Assembly: GCF_002287885.2 (NCBI RefSeq)
Contig: NZ_CP016768.2
Location: forward strand, 434,001 to 498,000
Direction: 5' to 3'
Length of the DNA: 64,000 nucleotides
Source of the DNA: Candidatus Nanopelagicus limnes
GTDB lineage: Bacteria; Actinomycetota; Actinomycetes; Nanopelagicales; Nanopelagicaceae
The translations under genes and the position numbers were made by a program. Of this stretch, positions 8,868-18,890 are shown piece by piece; position 1 is the first letter of the stretch, and each line of letters opens with the position of its first letter. The notes below the pieces were generated by a model. The model was not told where the DNA came from. It made no database searches and was given only the letters and a program-made list of their open reading frames with translations.

Positions 8868-9455
8868 ATGCCCATGATTGATTTAAACATCACCAATGAG
8901 CAAAAGCGCGGTTTAGCAGTCCTCTTTGCTTTAAGTATTGGAATTGCCGGATTTTACTTTCTAAATTCAAGACCACAAAGTCAAATACCAGTAATTAGTG
9001 ATATGCCACCAATCATTGCCCAAGCAGAGCAAGCTAAGTTGATTATTAATGTGGCAGGCAAGGTTACAAACCCTGGGGTTTATCAACTACCTAGTGGCTC
9101 ACGCGTAATAGATGCAATTCAGGCAGCTGGAAATCAATTAAAGGGCGTTGATATAAGCGATATAAATCTAGCCAGAGTGTTAGTTGATGGTGAGCAAATT
9201 TTGGTTGGTGCAAGCAAATACTCAGGCGGGAAAGCGGTAGTTAAGAAGATATCTCCTGACAATCCACTTGATATAAACCGAGCCACCTTGTCTCAGTTAG
9301 ATACCTTGCCTGGGATTGGTCCAGTAACTGCCCAACGCATAATTGATTATCGAATCAAGGTTGGCCGAATTAACGCCCTAGATGAATTGAAGAAAATTTC
9401 AGGGTTAGGTGGCAAGAAATTCGAAGAGATCAAAGCGTTTCTGCGCGTTTTATAG
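8868..9455 (+). CDS. comEA: ComEA-like competence DNA-binding protein
   Basis: Membrane-anchored DNA receptor for natural transformation. One N-terminal transmembrane segment (about residues 14-31) is followed by an SLBB domain (about 57-110, INVAGKVTNPGVYQLPSGSR) and a C-terminal helix-hairpin-helix pair (about 133-195, LDINRATLSQLDTLPGIG). 195 residues. Two in-frame ATGs, at 8868 and 8874, are both possible. TAATAT ends five bases before the first, with no Shine-Dalgarno. comEC follows directly, the usual arrangement. Confidence 0.92.
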   Translation: MPMIDLNITNEQKRGLAVLFALSIGIAGFYFLNSRPQSQIPVISDMPPIIAQAEQAKLIINVAGKVTNPGVYQLPSGSRVIDAIQAAGNQLKGVDISDINLARVLVDGEQILVGASKYSGGKAVVKKISPDNPLDINRATLSQLDTLPGIGPVTAQRIIDYRIKVGRINALDELKKISGLGGKKFEEIKAFLRVL

Positions 9456-9535
9456 ATTACCGCCTACTTCTAATCAGTAGCACCCTCTGGATAAGTACTG
9501 CAATAAGTTGCTTTTGGCCAGGATCAAAAACGCTA

Positions 9536-11701
9536 TTGGCGCTTTCAGCATTTTTATTAGCAGTTGTGTATAGACGTACTGTTTTTTTAATCTTGGCAGT
9601 AACTGCGCTCGTTGGCCTATCTCTAGTTTCTTTTCGGCAGGCTGCTTTAAACAATCAATTTCTTCAAAGCAAAGTTGGCTCAGTCGTAAGACTAGAAGGT
9701 GTTATTGCAACTGATCCGGTACTAAAAGAAGGCTTGGTGATTGGCTCTTATCGAAAGCCTGATCAGTTAAGTGCATTATTCAAACTCACCTCCATCGATG
9801 GCACAAGAATTGATTTGCCACTGCGAATACGTTTTAACCCTGCAAGTGATGTTGAAATCGATCAAAATCTCATTGTGAATGCTCGGCTGGTTAAATCCAA
9901 AGAGCGCAAGGTTGCAGCTCTTGCTATTGCAACTGGTGAGATTACAAAGATTGGAAAACCACGCAATTTATTTAGATTTACCTCAAAGATTAGAGATGAT
10001 TTTCGAGCACTTGCTAGTGATAACAAAGCGGGGGCATTAATTCCAGGTTTGGTCTTGGGGGATACCTCCTTACAAAGCCAATCCTTCATCACTCAAATGC
10101 GCAGAGTTGGACTTTCGCACTTGACTGCAGTTAGCGGCGCTAATTTTGCGATGGTAGCGACATTCTTACTCTGGCTGCTTCAGTTTTTAGTCAAGAGATT
10201 ACGCAATCGGCTTTGGGTGGTTGGGATAATACTTATCTTATTTATTTTCCTAGTTCGCCCAACTCCATCGGTATTGCGGGCAGCGGTAATGAGCGCAGTT
10301 GTAATTCTGGCTAAGTACTTTGGTGAGCGTTCCTTTGGAGTTCCATCATTAGCTGCTGCAATTATGTTTTTATTGCTATTAGACCCCATTCAATCAACTG
10401 ATCCTGGTTTTGCCCTCTCCGTCTTGGCCACAGCAGGAATACTTCTACTCTCTCCAGTAATTGAAGATAGGTTGAGCAAGAAGATAAGGACAATCTGGAT
10501 TGTTCAATCAATAGCTATCCCAGTGAGTGCAACAATCTTTTGTTTGCCAGTAATAGCTTTGATATCAAATCAACTTTCATTAGTAACAGTTCCAGCAAAT
10601 ATTCTGGTTGCACCAGTTATTGCGCCCATCACATTACTTGGATTTGTTGCTGCAATTTTTGCACCCATTGCACCATTTTTCTCTAATTTTCTTTTACTCC
10701 TTGCCACACCCCTTGCTCATTGGATAGTAATCATCAGCCAATCTATGGCAAATCTGCCAGCAATTTCCTTCAATCGCATCTTTGCATTTTTTCTACTATT
10801 TGTCGCCATAATGATTGGCTTAATAAGTGGGCATAAATGGGTAATTTATCTAGCAATTTTGTTTCTATCTATGCAATTAATGATTGCACATTTTACTTGG
10901 CCTGGTAGCGGCTGGCAGATCGCCAATTGCGATGTTGGCCAAGGCGATGGCATGGTAGTGAATTTAGGAGAAGGAAATGCCATCGTGATTGATGTGGGGC
11001 CAGAGCCAGAAAAGATGGATCAATGTTTAAGACAATTAGGAATTAGTTCAATTCCACTTCTAATTTTGACTCATTTTCACTCTGATCATATTGGTGGTAT
11101 TTCTAAAGTCCTAGAAAGTAGGAGAATCTCACAAGTTTGGATTTCTAGTTTGGCCCAACCCGCAGCTGCCTATCAATCAACTATTAAGCAGCTAAATGGG
11201 ATTGATATAAAGATTGTGCAACAGGGTGAAAAATACCTTCTACCAAAGTTTGCAACTCAGGTTTTGGTACTTTGGCCTAAATTATCTCTGGGCCAAATGC
11301 CTACTCTTCCTGGGGATGGCTCAGAAGTTAACAACTCAAGTATTTCGGTGATCATTAAGACTAAAACTTTATCGATCTTTGCTGGCGGTGATATTGAACC
11401 GGCAGCACAAGAGTTGATTACTAGTTCTGGTTACTTATCTGAGGTTGATGTTTTGAAAGTTTCACACCATGGATCGGCTTACCAGTATTTACCTATGTTG
11501 GATCGACTAAATCCCAAGGTGGCCATTATCTCGGTTGGCAAAGGCAACTCATACGGTCATCCAGACCAACAATTCATAGCAGAGTTAAATTCTCGAAATA
11601 TCCAGGTTTGGCGCACAGATCTATCAGGTGGGATATCACTTGCTTCACCTAATAAGATCAGGGTAACTGGAAAAGAATGGTGGCAAATAAGGTGGGGTTA
11701 G
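9536..11701 (+). CDS. comEC: ComEC/Rec2 DNA internalisation channel
   Basis: Polytopic membrane channel that carries single-stranded DNA across the cytoplasmic membrane. It has an OB-like extracytoplasmic region (about 45-140), the competence domain with many membrane helices (about 165-450) and a C-terminal metallo-beta-lactamase-like domain with THFHSDHIGG near residue 511. The TTG at 9536 is only the first standard start. The frame stays open back to 9386 and reads like a ComEC N-terminus (DYRLL just after the comEA stop), so the true start is probably upstream at a non-standard codon around 9452-9473. Overlaps holA by 25 bases. Confidence 0.93.
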   Translation: MALSAFLLAVVYRRTVFLILAVTALVGLSLVSFRQAALNNQFLQSKVGSVVRLEGVIATDPVLKEGLVIGSYRKPDQLSALFKLTSIDGTRIDLPLRIRFNPASDVEIDQNLIVNARLVKSKERKVAALAIATGEITKIGKPRNLFRFTSKIRDDFRALASDNKAGALIPGLVLGDTSLQSQSFITQMRRVGLSHLTAVSGANFAMVATFLLWLLQFLVKRLRNRLWVVGIILILFIFLVRPTPSVLRAAVMSAVVILAKYFGERSFGVPSLAAAIMFLLLLDPIQSTDPGFALSVLATAGILLLSPVIEDRLSKKIRTIWIVQSIAIPVSATIFCLPVIALISNQLSLVTVPANILVAPVIAPITLLGFVAAIFAPIAPFFSNFLLLLATPLAHWIVIISQSMANLPAISFNRIFAFFLLFVAIMIGLISGHKWVIYLAILFLSMQLMIAHFTWPGSGWQIANCDVGQGDGMVVNLGEGNAIVIDVGPEPEKMDQCLRQLGISSIPLLILTHFHSDHIGGISKVLESRRISQVWISSLAQPAAAYQSTIKQLNGIDIKIVQQGEKYLLPKFATQVLVLWPKLSLGQMPTLPGDGSEVNNSSISVIIKTKTLSIFAGGDIEPAAQELITSSGYLSEVDVLKVSHHGSAYQYLPMLDRLNPKVAIISVGKGNSYGHPDQQFIAELNSRNIQVWRTDLSGGISLASPNKIRVTGKEWWQIRWG

Positions 11702-12636
11702 TTTTAGTACAAGGGGCTGAAAGCTTGTTAGCTGATCGCGCCATCACACAAGTTATCGCCACTAACGCAGATGCCCAGGTAATTACGCTTTCATCAGATG
11801 AAATTGAGGTTGGCGTCATTACCGATAACTTGGCTCCATCACTTTTTGGAGATCAACGAGTTGTTGTTATTAAAGAGATTCAAGATTTAGATTTAGATTG
11901 CAGTGATGAGATCGCTACCTACTTAGAAAATCAAGATGAGAATTTAACCTTACTTCTTTGGCATAAGGGGGGAGTTAAAGGCAAGGCACTGGTAGATAAA
12001 ATTAAAAAAGCTGGGGCTCAGATAATCACCGCTGAAGCCGTGAAGAAAGAGAGTGAAAAATCAGAATTTGTTAGGGCAGAGTTCAAACGTTTAAATCGAA
12101 AAATAACTACCGAGGCAGTGCAAGCATTAATCGATTCCCTGGGAAGTGATTTACGTGAGCTCAGTGCTGCTTGCTCACAACTTGCATCCGATGTGGCCTT
12201 ACAAAAAACTATTGATGAAGAAGATGTGACTGCATACCAACAAGGCAGAGTTGAGAGCACAGGTTTTGATGTGGCTGATGCTGCCGTTGAAGGCAATACG
12301 CCAATTGCGATAATTAATTTAAGAAATGCTTTAGCAACTGGAACTGATCCAGTTTTAATTGTGAGCGCTCTTGCTTCATCTTTTCGGACCTTAGCTAAGG
12401 TTTCAGGAGCTTCCAGATCTGTTAAATCATTTGAACTAGCCCAGAGCATGGCAATTCCACCTTGGCAGATTGATAAAGCCCGTCGCCAACTTGTTGGCTG
12501 GAGTGAAAATGCAATGGCAAAAGCTGTGATCGCAATTGCAGCCGCTGATGCTGATATCAAAGGCGTGGCAGCCGATCCGATCTACGCCCTAGAACGGGCG
12601 ATAATGACCGTTTGTGCTGCTAGAGGATCTCGATAA
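11677..12636 (+). CDS. holA: DNA polymerase III delta subunit HolA
   Basis: Subunit of the clamp loader that opens the beta sliding clamp. 319 residues with the usual weak conservation: N-terminal AAA-like fold (VLVQGAESLLADRAI, about 8-22), the LLLWHKGG region near 90-97, and a C-terminal helical collar domain ending in LERAIM. It starts within the end of comEC. The comEA-comEC-holA-rpsT order is conserved in Actinobacteria and supports the assignment. Confidence 0.92.
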   Translation: MVANKVGLVLVQGAESLLADRAITQVIATNADAQVITLSSDEIEVGVITDNLAPSLFGDQRVVVIKEIQDLDLDCSDEIATYLENQDENLTLLLWHKGGVKGKALVDKIKKAGAQIITAEAVKKESEKSEFVRAEFKRLNRKITTEAVQALIDSLGSDLRELSAACSQLASDVALQKTIDEEDVTAYQQGRVESTGFDVADAAVEGNTPIAIINLRNALATGTDPVLIVSALASSFRTLAKVSGASRSVKSFELAQSMAIPPWQIDKARRQLVGWSENAMAKAVIAIAAADADIKGVAADPIYALERAIMTVCAARGSR

Positions 12637-12731
12637 ATAGGCTCAGTTTGAGCCGAACGGGTCTGCGCTGATACCCTTACGCTCTTATTAAATAAGTTTT
12701 TAAGACAATTAACGAGAAAAGGTAATTTCAA
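12637..12731 (+). promoter_or_regulatory. holA-rpsT intergenic region: hairpin plus candidate rpsT promoter
   Basis: Directly after the holA stop there is a perfect 6-bp hairpin (GGCTCA/TGAGCC, 12640-12654, 3-base loop) without a T tract. TTGAGC at 12648 and TACCCT at 12672 (18-base spacing) could form an rpsT promoter overlapping it; TACGCT at 12678 is an alternative -10. A GAAAAGG Shine-Dalgarno precedes the rpsT GTG. Role inferred from position only. Confidence 0.35.
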
Positions 12732-13001
12732 GTGGCAAATATTAAGTCCCAGATTAAACGCATTCGCACCAACAACAAGGCGCAGGATCGAAACAAGGCT
12801 TATCGTTCAGCTCTTCGTACTGCAATCCGTAAATTCCGCGATGCTGTTACAGCTGGCGATGCCGCAAAAATTAAAGCTGAGTTCACAGATGCTTCTCGTT
12901 CACTAGACATGGCTGTTTCAAAAGGCGTAATTCATGCCAACAATGCAGCTAACAAAAAGTCAGCTATGGCCAAATTGGCCAACAAAGCTGGCGTTCGTTA
13001 A
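12732..13001 (+). CDS. rpsT: 30S ribosomal protein S20
   Basis: 89 residues, strongly basic and helical, with the S20 signature [14 protein letters not shown] at the N-terminus and [20 protein letters not shown] at the C-terminus. Binds 16S rRNA early in small-subunit assembly. Starts on GTG at 12732 with GAAAAGG upstream. Lies between holA and lepA as in other Actinobacteria. Confidence 0.97.
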   Translation: MANIKSQIKRIRTNNKAQDRNKAYRSALRTAIRKFRDAVTAGDAAKIKAEFTDASRSLDMAVSKGVIHANNAANKKSAMAKLANKAGVR

Positions 13002-13026
13002 TTTTCTAGAAACTGCGAAGGCATAA

Positions 13027-14892
13027 ATGCCTGCCATCTCAATTGCAAAAGCACCCCAACCTGCTGCCACAAATCCGGCGCAGATAAGAAATTTCTGCAT
13101 CATTGCCCATATCGATCATGGTAAATCTACTTTGGCAGATCGAATGTTGGGAATTACTGGTGTTGTTGAAGACAGAAATATGCGTGCGCAATATCTGGAT
13201 CGAATGGACATCGAGCGCGAACGCGGCATAACTATTAAGAGCCAAGCGGTTCGTTTGCCATGGAAATCTGGAATTGATGGTCAAGATTACATTTTAAACA
13301 TGATCGATACACCTGGGCATGTGGATTTTACATATGAGGTTTCTCGATCCCTTGCAGCATGCGAAGGTGCAATATTGCTGGTGGATTGCGCTCAAGGAAT
13401 TGAGGCTCAAACCTTGGCAAACCTTTATCTTGCGATGGAGAATAACTTAACGATTATTCCGGTGCTAAATAAAATTGATTTACCTGCTGCGCAGCCAGAG
13501 AAATTTGCCGAAGAGTTAGCAAATCTAATTGGTTGCAAGCCTGAGGATTGCTTAAGGGTCTCTGGTAAAACAGGTGAGGGCGTTGAAGTTTTATTGGATC
13601 AAATTGTTAAACAATTACCACCTCCAGTTGGGGATCCAAAAGCACCAACTAGAGCACTAATTTTTGACTCAGTTTATGACTCATATCGCGGCGTGGTTAC
13701 ATATGTTCGAGTTGTTGATGGCCATCTTTCCCCACGAGATCAAATTCAAATGTATTCAACTGGTGTGCGACATGAAATGTTAGAAGTTGGCGTGATTTCA
13801 CCAGAACCCATTGCAAGCAAAGGTTTAGGAGTTGGTGAGGTTGGTTATTTGATAACCGGTGTGAAGGATGTTAGACAATCTCGAGTTGGCGACACAGTTA
13901 CTACCTATAACAACCCAGCAACAAAAGCCCTTGCAGGTTATGCAGATCCCAAGCCGATGGTGTTTTCTGGATTGTTTCCATTAGATGGCGCGGAATATCC
14001 AATGCTTCGAGAAGCGCTAGATAAATTGCAACTAAATGATGCCGCTCTAGTTTTTGAACCAGAATCTTCTGCTGCTCTTGGTTTTGGATTTCGATGTGGT
14101 TTCTTAGGTCTTTTGCATATGGAGATTGTGCGTGAAAGATTAGAGCGTGAAGCTGGTTTAACTTTAATTTCAACTGCGCCTAGTGTGGTTTATAACGTAT
14201 CACTAGAAGATGGAAAGAAATTAGTGGTTACTAATCCATCAGAGTATCCAGATGGAAAAATTCTAGAAGTGCATGAGCCAATTGTTAAGGCAACGATATT
14301 GGCACCAAGTGAGTTTATTGGCACCATTATGGAGCTTTGCCAACAGCGCAGAGGCGTACAGAAAGGCATGGATTACTTATCCGAGGATCGAATTGAGATT
14401 CGATACACCCTGCCATTGGCTGAAATAGTTTTTGATTTCTTTGATCAACTTAAGTCACGAACTCGTGGATATGCATCCCTTGATTATGAACCAATTGGGG
14501 AAGAGGCAGGTGATTTAGTTAAGGTCGATATCTTGCTACAGGGTGAAAAAGTTGATGCATTTAGTCAGATAGTTCACCGAGATAAGGCTTATACCTACGG
14601 AGTAAAGATGACTGAGAAGTTAAAGGAATTGATTCCTCGTCAACAGTTTGAGGTTCCAATTCAAGCAGCGATCGGTGCAAAAATTATTGCGAGAGAAAAC
14701 ATCCGAGCTATTCGTAAGGATGTGTTGGCTAAATGTTATGGCGGAGACATAACCAGAAAGCGCAAGCTGTTAGAGAAACAAAAAGAGGGTAAGAAGCGTA
14801 TGAAGATGGTTGGCAGAGTTGAAGTACCACAAGAAGCCTTTATTGCTGCCTTAACCACTGATTCAGATAAAGCGAGTGAAAAGAAGAAGTAA
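13027..14892 (+). CDS. lepA: Elongation factor 4 (LepA)
   Basis: Ribosome-dependent GTPase that affects translocation and initiation under stress. 621 residues: G domain with AHIDHGKST near 28-36, DTPGH near 96-100 and NKID near 150-153, domains II, III and V as in EF-G, and the LepA-specific C-terminal domain ending in a basic tail. An about 15-residue N-terminal extension precedes the conserved start. hemW begins at the base after the stop codon. Confidence 0.97.
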   Translation: MPAISIAKAPQPAATNPAQIRNFCIIAHIDHGKSTLADRMLGITGVVEDRNMRAQYLDRMDIERERGITIKSQAVRLPWKSGIDGQDYILNMIDTPGHVDFTYEVSRSLAACEGAILLVDCAQGIEAQTLANLYLAMENNLTIIPVLNKIDLPAAQPEKFAEELANLIGCKPEDCLRVSGKTGEGVEVLLDQIVKQLPPPVGDPKAPTRALIFDSVYDSYRGVVTYVRVVDGHLSPRDQIQMYSTGVRHEMLEVGVISPEPIASKGLGVGEVGYLITGVKDVRQSRVGDTVTTYNNPATKALAGYADPKPMVFSGLFPLDGAEYPMLREALDKLQLNDAALVFEPESSAALGFGFRCGFLGLLHMEIVRERLEREAGLTLISTAPSVVYNVSLEDGKKLVVTNPSEYPDGKILEVHEPIVKATILAPSEFIGTIMELCQQRRGVQKGMDYLSEDRIEIRYTLPLAEIVFDFFDQLKSRTRGYASLDYEPIGEEAGDLVKVDILLQGEKVDAFSQIVHRDKAYTYGVKMTEKLKELIPRQQFEVPIQAAIGAKIIARENIRAIRKDVLAKCYGGDITRKRKLLEKQKEGKKRMKMVGRVEVPQEAFIAALTTDSDKASEKKK

Positions 14893-16038
14893 GTGAATCT
14901 TGCCTTTTATGTCCACATTCCTTATTGCGTCAAAAGGTGTGGCTATTGCGACTTCAATACTTACACTCCAAGTGAGTTAAAGATAACTGAAGGCTTGGCC
15001 CAAATTTCTAACTCATATATTGATTTACTGCTGATGGAAATCAAAGCGGCAAAGGTACAGGTTGGTCAGAGCGCCAATGTGCCATCAATTTTCTTTGGCG
15101 GAGGAACACCATCACTTATGCAACCAGATGACATTGGTCGGGTGATTTCTACGATTAAATCTGAATTCACGCTTTTACCTGATGCTGAAATCACCATGGA
15201 ATGTAATCCTGACACCGTAACTAAGGAAAGTCTGGCTGCCTTTAGAGCAATTGGTGTGAATCGAGTTTCATTTGGCATGCAATCAGCAGTTAAACATGTA
15301 CTAGCAACACTTGATCGAACTCATAACCCTGAGAATTTATTGCAGGTTACAACTTGGGCAAAAGAGGTTGGATTTTCTGAGATATCAGTTGATCTAATTT
15401 ATGGAACACCTGGGGAGTCTTTAGCGGATTGGCAAGCATCAATTGATGCAGCCCTTACTCTTCCAATCACACACATTTCAGCTTATGCATTAATCATTGA
15501 AGAGGGAACAAAACTAGCGGCTCAAATTAAACGTGGTGATGTGGCGCAAGTAGATGATGATTTAACTGCTGAAAAATACTTGGTTGCAGATAAAGCATTT
15601 ACAGCAGCTGGATTTGAATGGTATGAGTTGAGTAATTGGGCGAAATCTGGATCACTAAGTAAACATAACTTGGCATATTGGTTAGGTGATAATTGGTGGG
15701 GTGCTGGTCCTGGGGCGCATTCACATTTGAATGGAAAAAGATTTTGGAATGTTAAACACCCCAATTTGTATAAAGAAAGAGTTCTTTCAAATCAATCACC
15801 AGTTGCAGATTCTGAGATACTTGAAGAATTACAGATTGAAAGTGAAAAATTGATGTTGTCTCTAAGATTGCCAAGCGGCGTGGAGAAACAAAGTTTAAAT
15901 GAGATGCAACTGTCAGAGCTTTCAAGTTATGTTGAAAGTGGTCATCTAGATCTAGCAAATTGGAATCAAGGCCGAGCAACTTTAACCTTAGATGGTCGTC
16001 TAATCGCCGACCGAATACTAAGACAAATACTCTTGTAG
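14893..16038 (+). CDS. hemW: HemW, radical SAM heme chaperone
   Basis: A 381-residue radical SAM protein with Cys12, Cys16 and Cys19 (C-x3-C-x2-C) binding the [4Fe-4S] cluster and the FFGGGTPS SAM-binding motif near 68-75. It lacks the extra N-terminal cysteine region of coproporphyrinogen dehydrogenase HemN, and the lepA-hemW-hrcA order is that of HemW, which inserts heme into respiratory proteins. Starts on GTG abutting the lepA stop. Often annotated as an oxygen-independent coproporphyrinogen oxidase, which is less likely here. Confidence 0.92.
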   Translation: MNLAFYVHIPYCVKRCGYCDFNTYTPSELKITEGLAQISNSYIDLLLMEIKAAKVQVGQSANVPSIFFGGGTPSLMQPDDIGRVISTIKSEFTLLPDAEITMECNPDTVTKESLAAFRAIGVNRVSFGMQSAVKHVLATLDRTHNPENLLQVTTWAKEVGFSEISVDLIYGTPGESLADWQASIDAALTLPITHISAYALIIEEGTKLAAQIKRGDVAQVDDDLTAEKYLVADKAFTAAGFEWYELSNWAKSGSLSKHNLAYWLGDNWWGAGPGAHSHLNGKRFWNVKHPNLYKERVLSNQSPVADSEILEELQIESEKLMLSLRLPSGVEKQSLNEMQLSELSSYVESGHLDLANWNQGRATLTLDGRLIADRILRQILL

Positions 16039-16044
16039 TAGCGT
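16039..16044 (+). promoter_or_regulatory. Putative -10 box, leaderless promoter of hrcA
   Basis: TAGCGT ends six bases before the hrcA ATG at 16051, with no Shine-Dalgarno in between. No CIRCE inverted repeat was found near it. Confidence 0.45.
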
Positions 16045-16050
16045 TGGCTT

Positions 16051-17064
16051 ATGAGTAATGCGATGCCAGGTCGGCAACTTGAGATCCTCAAAGCGATTGT
16101 GGATGAGTATGTTGCGACCGAAGAACCAGTTGGTTCAAAAACTCTTGCCACGCGTGCGGGATTAGGCGTTTCACCAGCAACAATTAGAAATGAGATGGCT
16201 TTACTTGAGGATGCCGGCTTAATAACTCAACCTCACACTAGTGCTGGCCGAATTCCTACAAATAAAGGTTATCGAGTATTTGTTGATCAACTAGCCAAGG
16301 TAAAACCTTTATCCTCGGCCGAACGAAAAGCGATTGAGAACTTTTTAGATGGCGCAACAGATTTAGATGATGTTATTTCCCGAACAGTTAGATTATTAGC
16401 CCAGGTGACAAAACAAGTCGCAGTAGTCCAGTACCCATCATTAATTAAAGCAAAGGTCCGACACATTGAATTGGTCTTATTAAACCCAAGTCGCGTAATG
16501 ATTGTCTTGATTACCGACGCTGGTCGAGTTGAACAACGAATGGTTGAATTAGCAATTGAAATCACCGAAGGCGCTCTCTCTGACCTTCACAAAAAGGTGA
16601 ATTCCCTTATCGCTACGCAATCACTTTCAAATGTGGCTAGTAAATTAGAAAGTCTGTCTACTAATTATCGTGGTAGCGACAAATCGAATATCGTCGTGAT
16701 CATTACAACTTTAATTGAAATGGCAATTGAGCAGCCGGAGGAGAAAGTCGTATTAGCTGGTGCTTCAAATCTTGCAAGAGCAAATCAAGATTTATCTAGC
16801 AGCATTCATCCAATTTTAGAGGCGTTGGAGGAGCAGGTAGTTTTACTGAGATTGCTCTCCGGCACAGATTCTTCAGTTAAAGTCGAAATTGGCGATGAAC
16901 AAAGTGAAAAGAGTTTAAGAAAAACCAGCTTAGTAAAGGTTGGTTATGCCGATATAGGAGCACTTGGAATTTTAGGTCCAACCCGAATGGATTACGCCTC
17001 ATCTATATCAGCTGTTAATGCTGTTGCGAATTACGTTGGCAGATTTTTAACGGAGAATAAATAA
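16051..17064 (+). CDS. hrcA: Heat-inducible transcription repressor HrcA
   Basis: Represses chaperone genes by binding the CIRCE inverted repeat; GroEL assists its folding. 337 residues: N-terminal winged helix (RQLEILKAIVDEYVATEEPVG region, about 8-28, and SPATIRNEMALLEDAGLI near 46-63), the inserted dimerisation domain and a GAF-like domain. Starts at ATG 16051 behind a -10-like hexamer. dnaJ follows three bases after the stop, the actinobacterial hrcA-dnaJ2 pair. No CIRCE lies upstream, so its targets must be elsewhere. Confidence 0.96.
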   Translation: MSNAMPGRQLEILKAIVDEYVATEEPVGSKTLATRAGLGVSPATIRNEMALLEDAGLITQPHTSAGRIPTNKGYRVFVDQLAKVKPLSSAERKAIENFLDGATDLDDVISRTVRLLAQVTKQVAVVQYPSLIKAKVRHIELVLLNPSRVMIVLITDAGRVEQRMVELAIEITEGALSDLHKKVNSLIATQSLSNVASKLESLSTNYRGSDKSNIVVIITTLIEMAIEQPEEKVVLAGASNLARANQDLSSSIHPILEALEEQVVLLRLLSGTDSSVKVEIGDEQSEKSLRKTSLVKVGYADIGALGILGPTRMDYASSISAVNAVANYVGRFLTENK

Positions 17065-17067
17065 GAG

Positions 17068-18174
17068 ATGGCTGATCTTTATGAAACTCTTGGCGTTGAT
17101 CGGGATGCAAGTTTTGATGAAATAAAAAAAGCTTATCGAAAACTAGCACGTAGTTATCACCCAGATGTAAACCCTGATCCAAAGATGGCTGATAAGTTCA
17201 AAGAGATTACTGCTGCATATGAAGTTCTAAGTGATCCTGATAAGCGTCAAAATTATGATGTTGGTGGAAGTGGTTTTGGTGGCGGATTTTCTAATGCAGG
17301 CTTTGGTTTTGGCGACATCATGGATGCGTTTTTTGGTGGTGGACAGCAACGAGGCCCAAGGCCACGAACAAGGCCAGGACAAGATGCGTTAATTAGAGTT
17401 GAAGTAGATCTTAAGGAAGCAACCTTTGGATGTGAGCGAGATCTAAATGTTGATACAGCTGTTGTTTGCGCTAAGTGCGGTGGCAGTGGTTGTGCTAATA
17501 ATTCTCGTTCGCGCACCTGTGATATTTGTAAAGGACGTGGAGAAACACAACAAGTAGCACGATCGATATTAGGACAAGTAATGACTAGCCGTCCTTGTGC
17601 GAGCTGCCAAGGTTTTGGTTCAGTAATTTCTGATCCCTGTACAGAGTGTGCTGGCGATGGACGTGTTCGTTCTAGAAAAAGCATTCCAATAAAAATTCCA
17701 GCGGGCGTTGAGACTGGAAATCGAATTCAATTAAGTGGACAAGGTGAGGTTGGCCCTGGCGGTGGCAATGCTGGTGATTTATATGTAGAAATTGTTGAAA
17801 TTGCTCATGAGTATTTGATTAGAGAAGAGAATAATCTTCACATTTCAATTGCAATCCCAATGACATCAGCTGCTTTAGGTACAACAGTGACTATTGAAAC
17901 ATTTGATGGCGATCAAAAAGTTGAAATCAAAGAGGGAACACAAAGTGGTTCAACGGTCCTCCTTAAAGGATTGGGAGTAACTAAGTTGCGAGGAAGTGGG
18001 CGGGGTGACTTAATCGTTCATATCGAGGTAGTAATTCCAGGCAAGCTCAATAAGGAGCAAAGCGAGTTACTTCGTAAATTTGCAGAATCAAGAAATGAAG
18101 ATGGTAGCAAGGTCGTAATCCATAAAAATAGCGATCAGGGATTCTTTAGCAAAGTTAGAAGTGCTTTCCGGTAG
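17068..18174 (+). CDS. dnaJ: Chaperone DnaJ
   Basis: Hsp40 co-chaperone stimulating the DnaK ATPase. The J domain has HPD at 31-33, followed by a Gly/Phe-rich linker (about 66-95), four zinc-binding CxxCxGxG-type repeats at 134-141, 151-158, 177-184 and 191-198, and the C-terminal substrate-binding domains. 368 residues. It is the hrcA-linked copy (DnaJ2 type). The stop shares one base with the rsmE GTG start. Confidence 0.97.
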   Translation: MADLYETLGVDRDASFDEIKKAYRKLARSYHPDVNPDPKMADKFKEITAAYEVLSDPDKRQNYDVGGSGFGGGFSNAGFGFGDIMDAFFGGGQQRGPRPRTRPGQDALIRVEVDLKEATFGCERDLNVDTAVVCAKCGGSGCANNSRSRTCDICKGRGETQQVARSILGQVMTSRPCASCQGFGSVISDPCTECAGDGRVRSRKSIPIKIPAGVETGNRIQLSGQGEVGPGGGNAGDLYVEIVEIAHEYLIREENNLHISIAIPMTSAALGTTVTIETFDGDQKVEIKEGTQSGSTVLLKGLGVTKLRGSGRGDLIVHIEVVIPGKLNKEQSELLRKFAESRNEDGSKVVIHKNSDQGFFSKVRSAFR

Positions 18175-18890
18175 TGCTCACTCTATTTTTTACTGACCAA
18201 ATCAATGATGGCAGCACTCAAACTTTAGGTAAAGACGAAGCGCATCACGCAATTAAGGTTTTAAGGTTGAATCTTGGCGAAGTTATAAAGATTTCAGATG
18301 GCGTAAAGAAGTGGGTATCTGGTCCAATCATTGAAATATCGAAGAAAGAATTGACGATATCGGTTTCAGAAAAAGGTGAGTTTGAAGAGAAGAAGCCTGA
18401 ACTAGTTTTGGTACAAGCGGTTACAAAATCAGACAGAAACAAAGAGATGCTTGAACTGGCGATTGAGGCTGGCGTCGATCGAATAATTCCATGGCAAGCA
18501 GAGCGATCTATTAGTAAGTGGCAATCTGACTCTGCACAAAAATGGGAGATTGGGATCAAAGAGGCGTGTAAACAGGCCAGACAAATCAGGTTACCCAAAC
18601 TTATGCCATTGTTAACGACTGCTGGCGTGGTTCAATTATTAAGCAAAGATGCTCAGGCAATCGTGTTTCATGAATCGGCAGGTGAAAAATTTGCTCAACT
18701 GCAATTAGCGCAATCACTTACTTCTATATTTCTAATTATCGGACCTGAAGGTGGAATAAGTCCTAGTGAGCTATCGATGTTTGAAAACGGGGGCGGTAAA
18801 ATAGTTAGGTTGGGAGAAACTGTTCTTCGATCAGCACATGCCGGATTTGCCGCAATCTCTGCAGTTCAAACTAAGTTAGGACGGTGGTAG
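18174..18890 (+). CDS. rsmE: 16S rRNA m3U1498 methyltransferase RsmE
   Basis: SPOUT-family methyltransferase of 238 residues that methylates N3 of U1498 in 16S rRNA. N-terminal PUA-like domain (about 1-70, GKDEAHHAIKVLRL), then the knotted SAM-binding domain with LIIGPEGGISPSEL near 184-197 and LGETVLRSAHAG near 212-223. GTG start overlapping the dnaJ stop by one base, inside the conserved hrcA-dnaJ-rsmE-HIT-phoH series. Confidence 0.96.
   Translation: MLTLFFTDQINDGSTQTLGKDEAHHAIKVLRLNLGEVIKISDGVKKWVSGPIIEISKKELTISVSEKGEFEEKKPELVLVQAVTKSDRNKEMLELAIEAGVDRIIPWQAERSISKWQSDSAQKWEIGIKEACKQARQIRLPKLMPLLTTAGVVQLLSKDAQAIVFHESAGEKFAQLQLAQSLTSIFLIIGPEGGISPSELSMFENGGGKIVRLGETVLRSAHAGFAAISAVQTKLGRW

Noticed and set aside
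15960-16050. CIRCE element upstream of hrcA
   Set aside because: No TTAGCACTC-N9-GAGTGCTAA-like inverted repeat is present here or elsewhere that I could find near hrcA-dnaJ.
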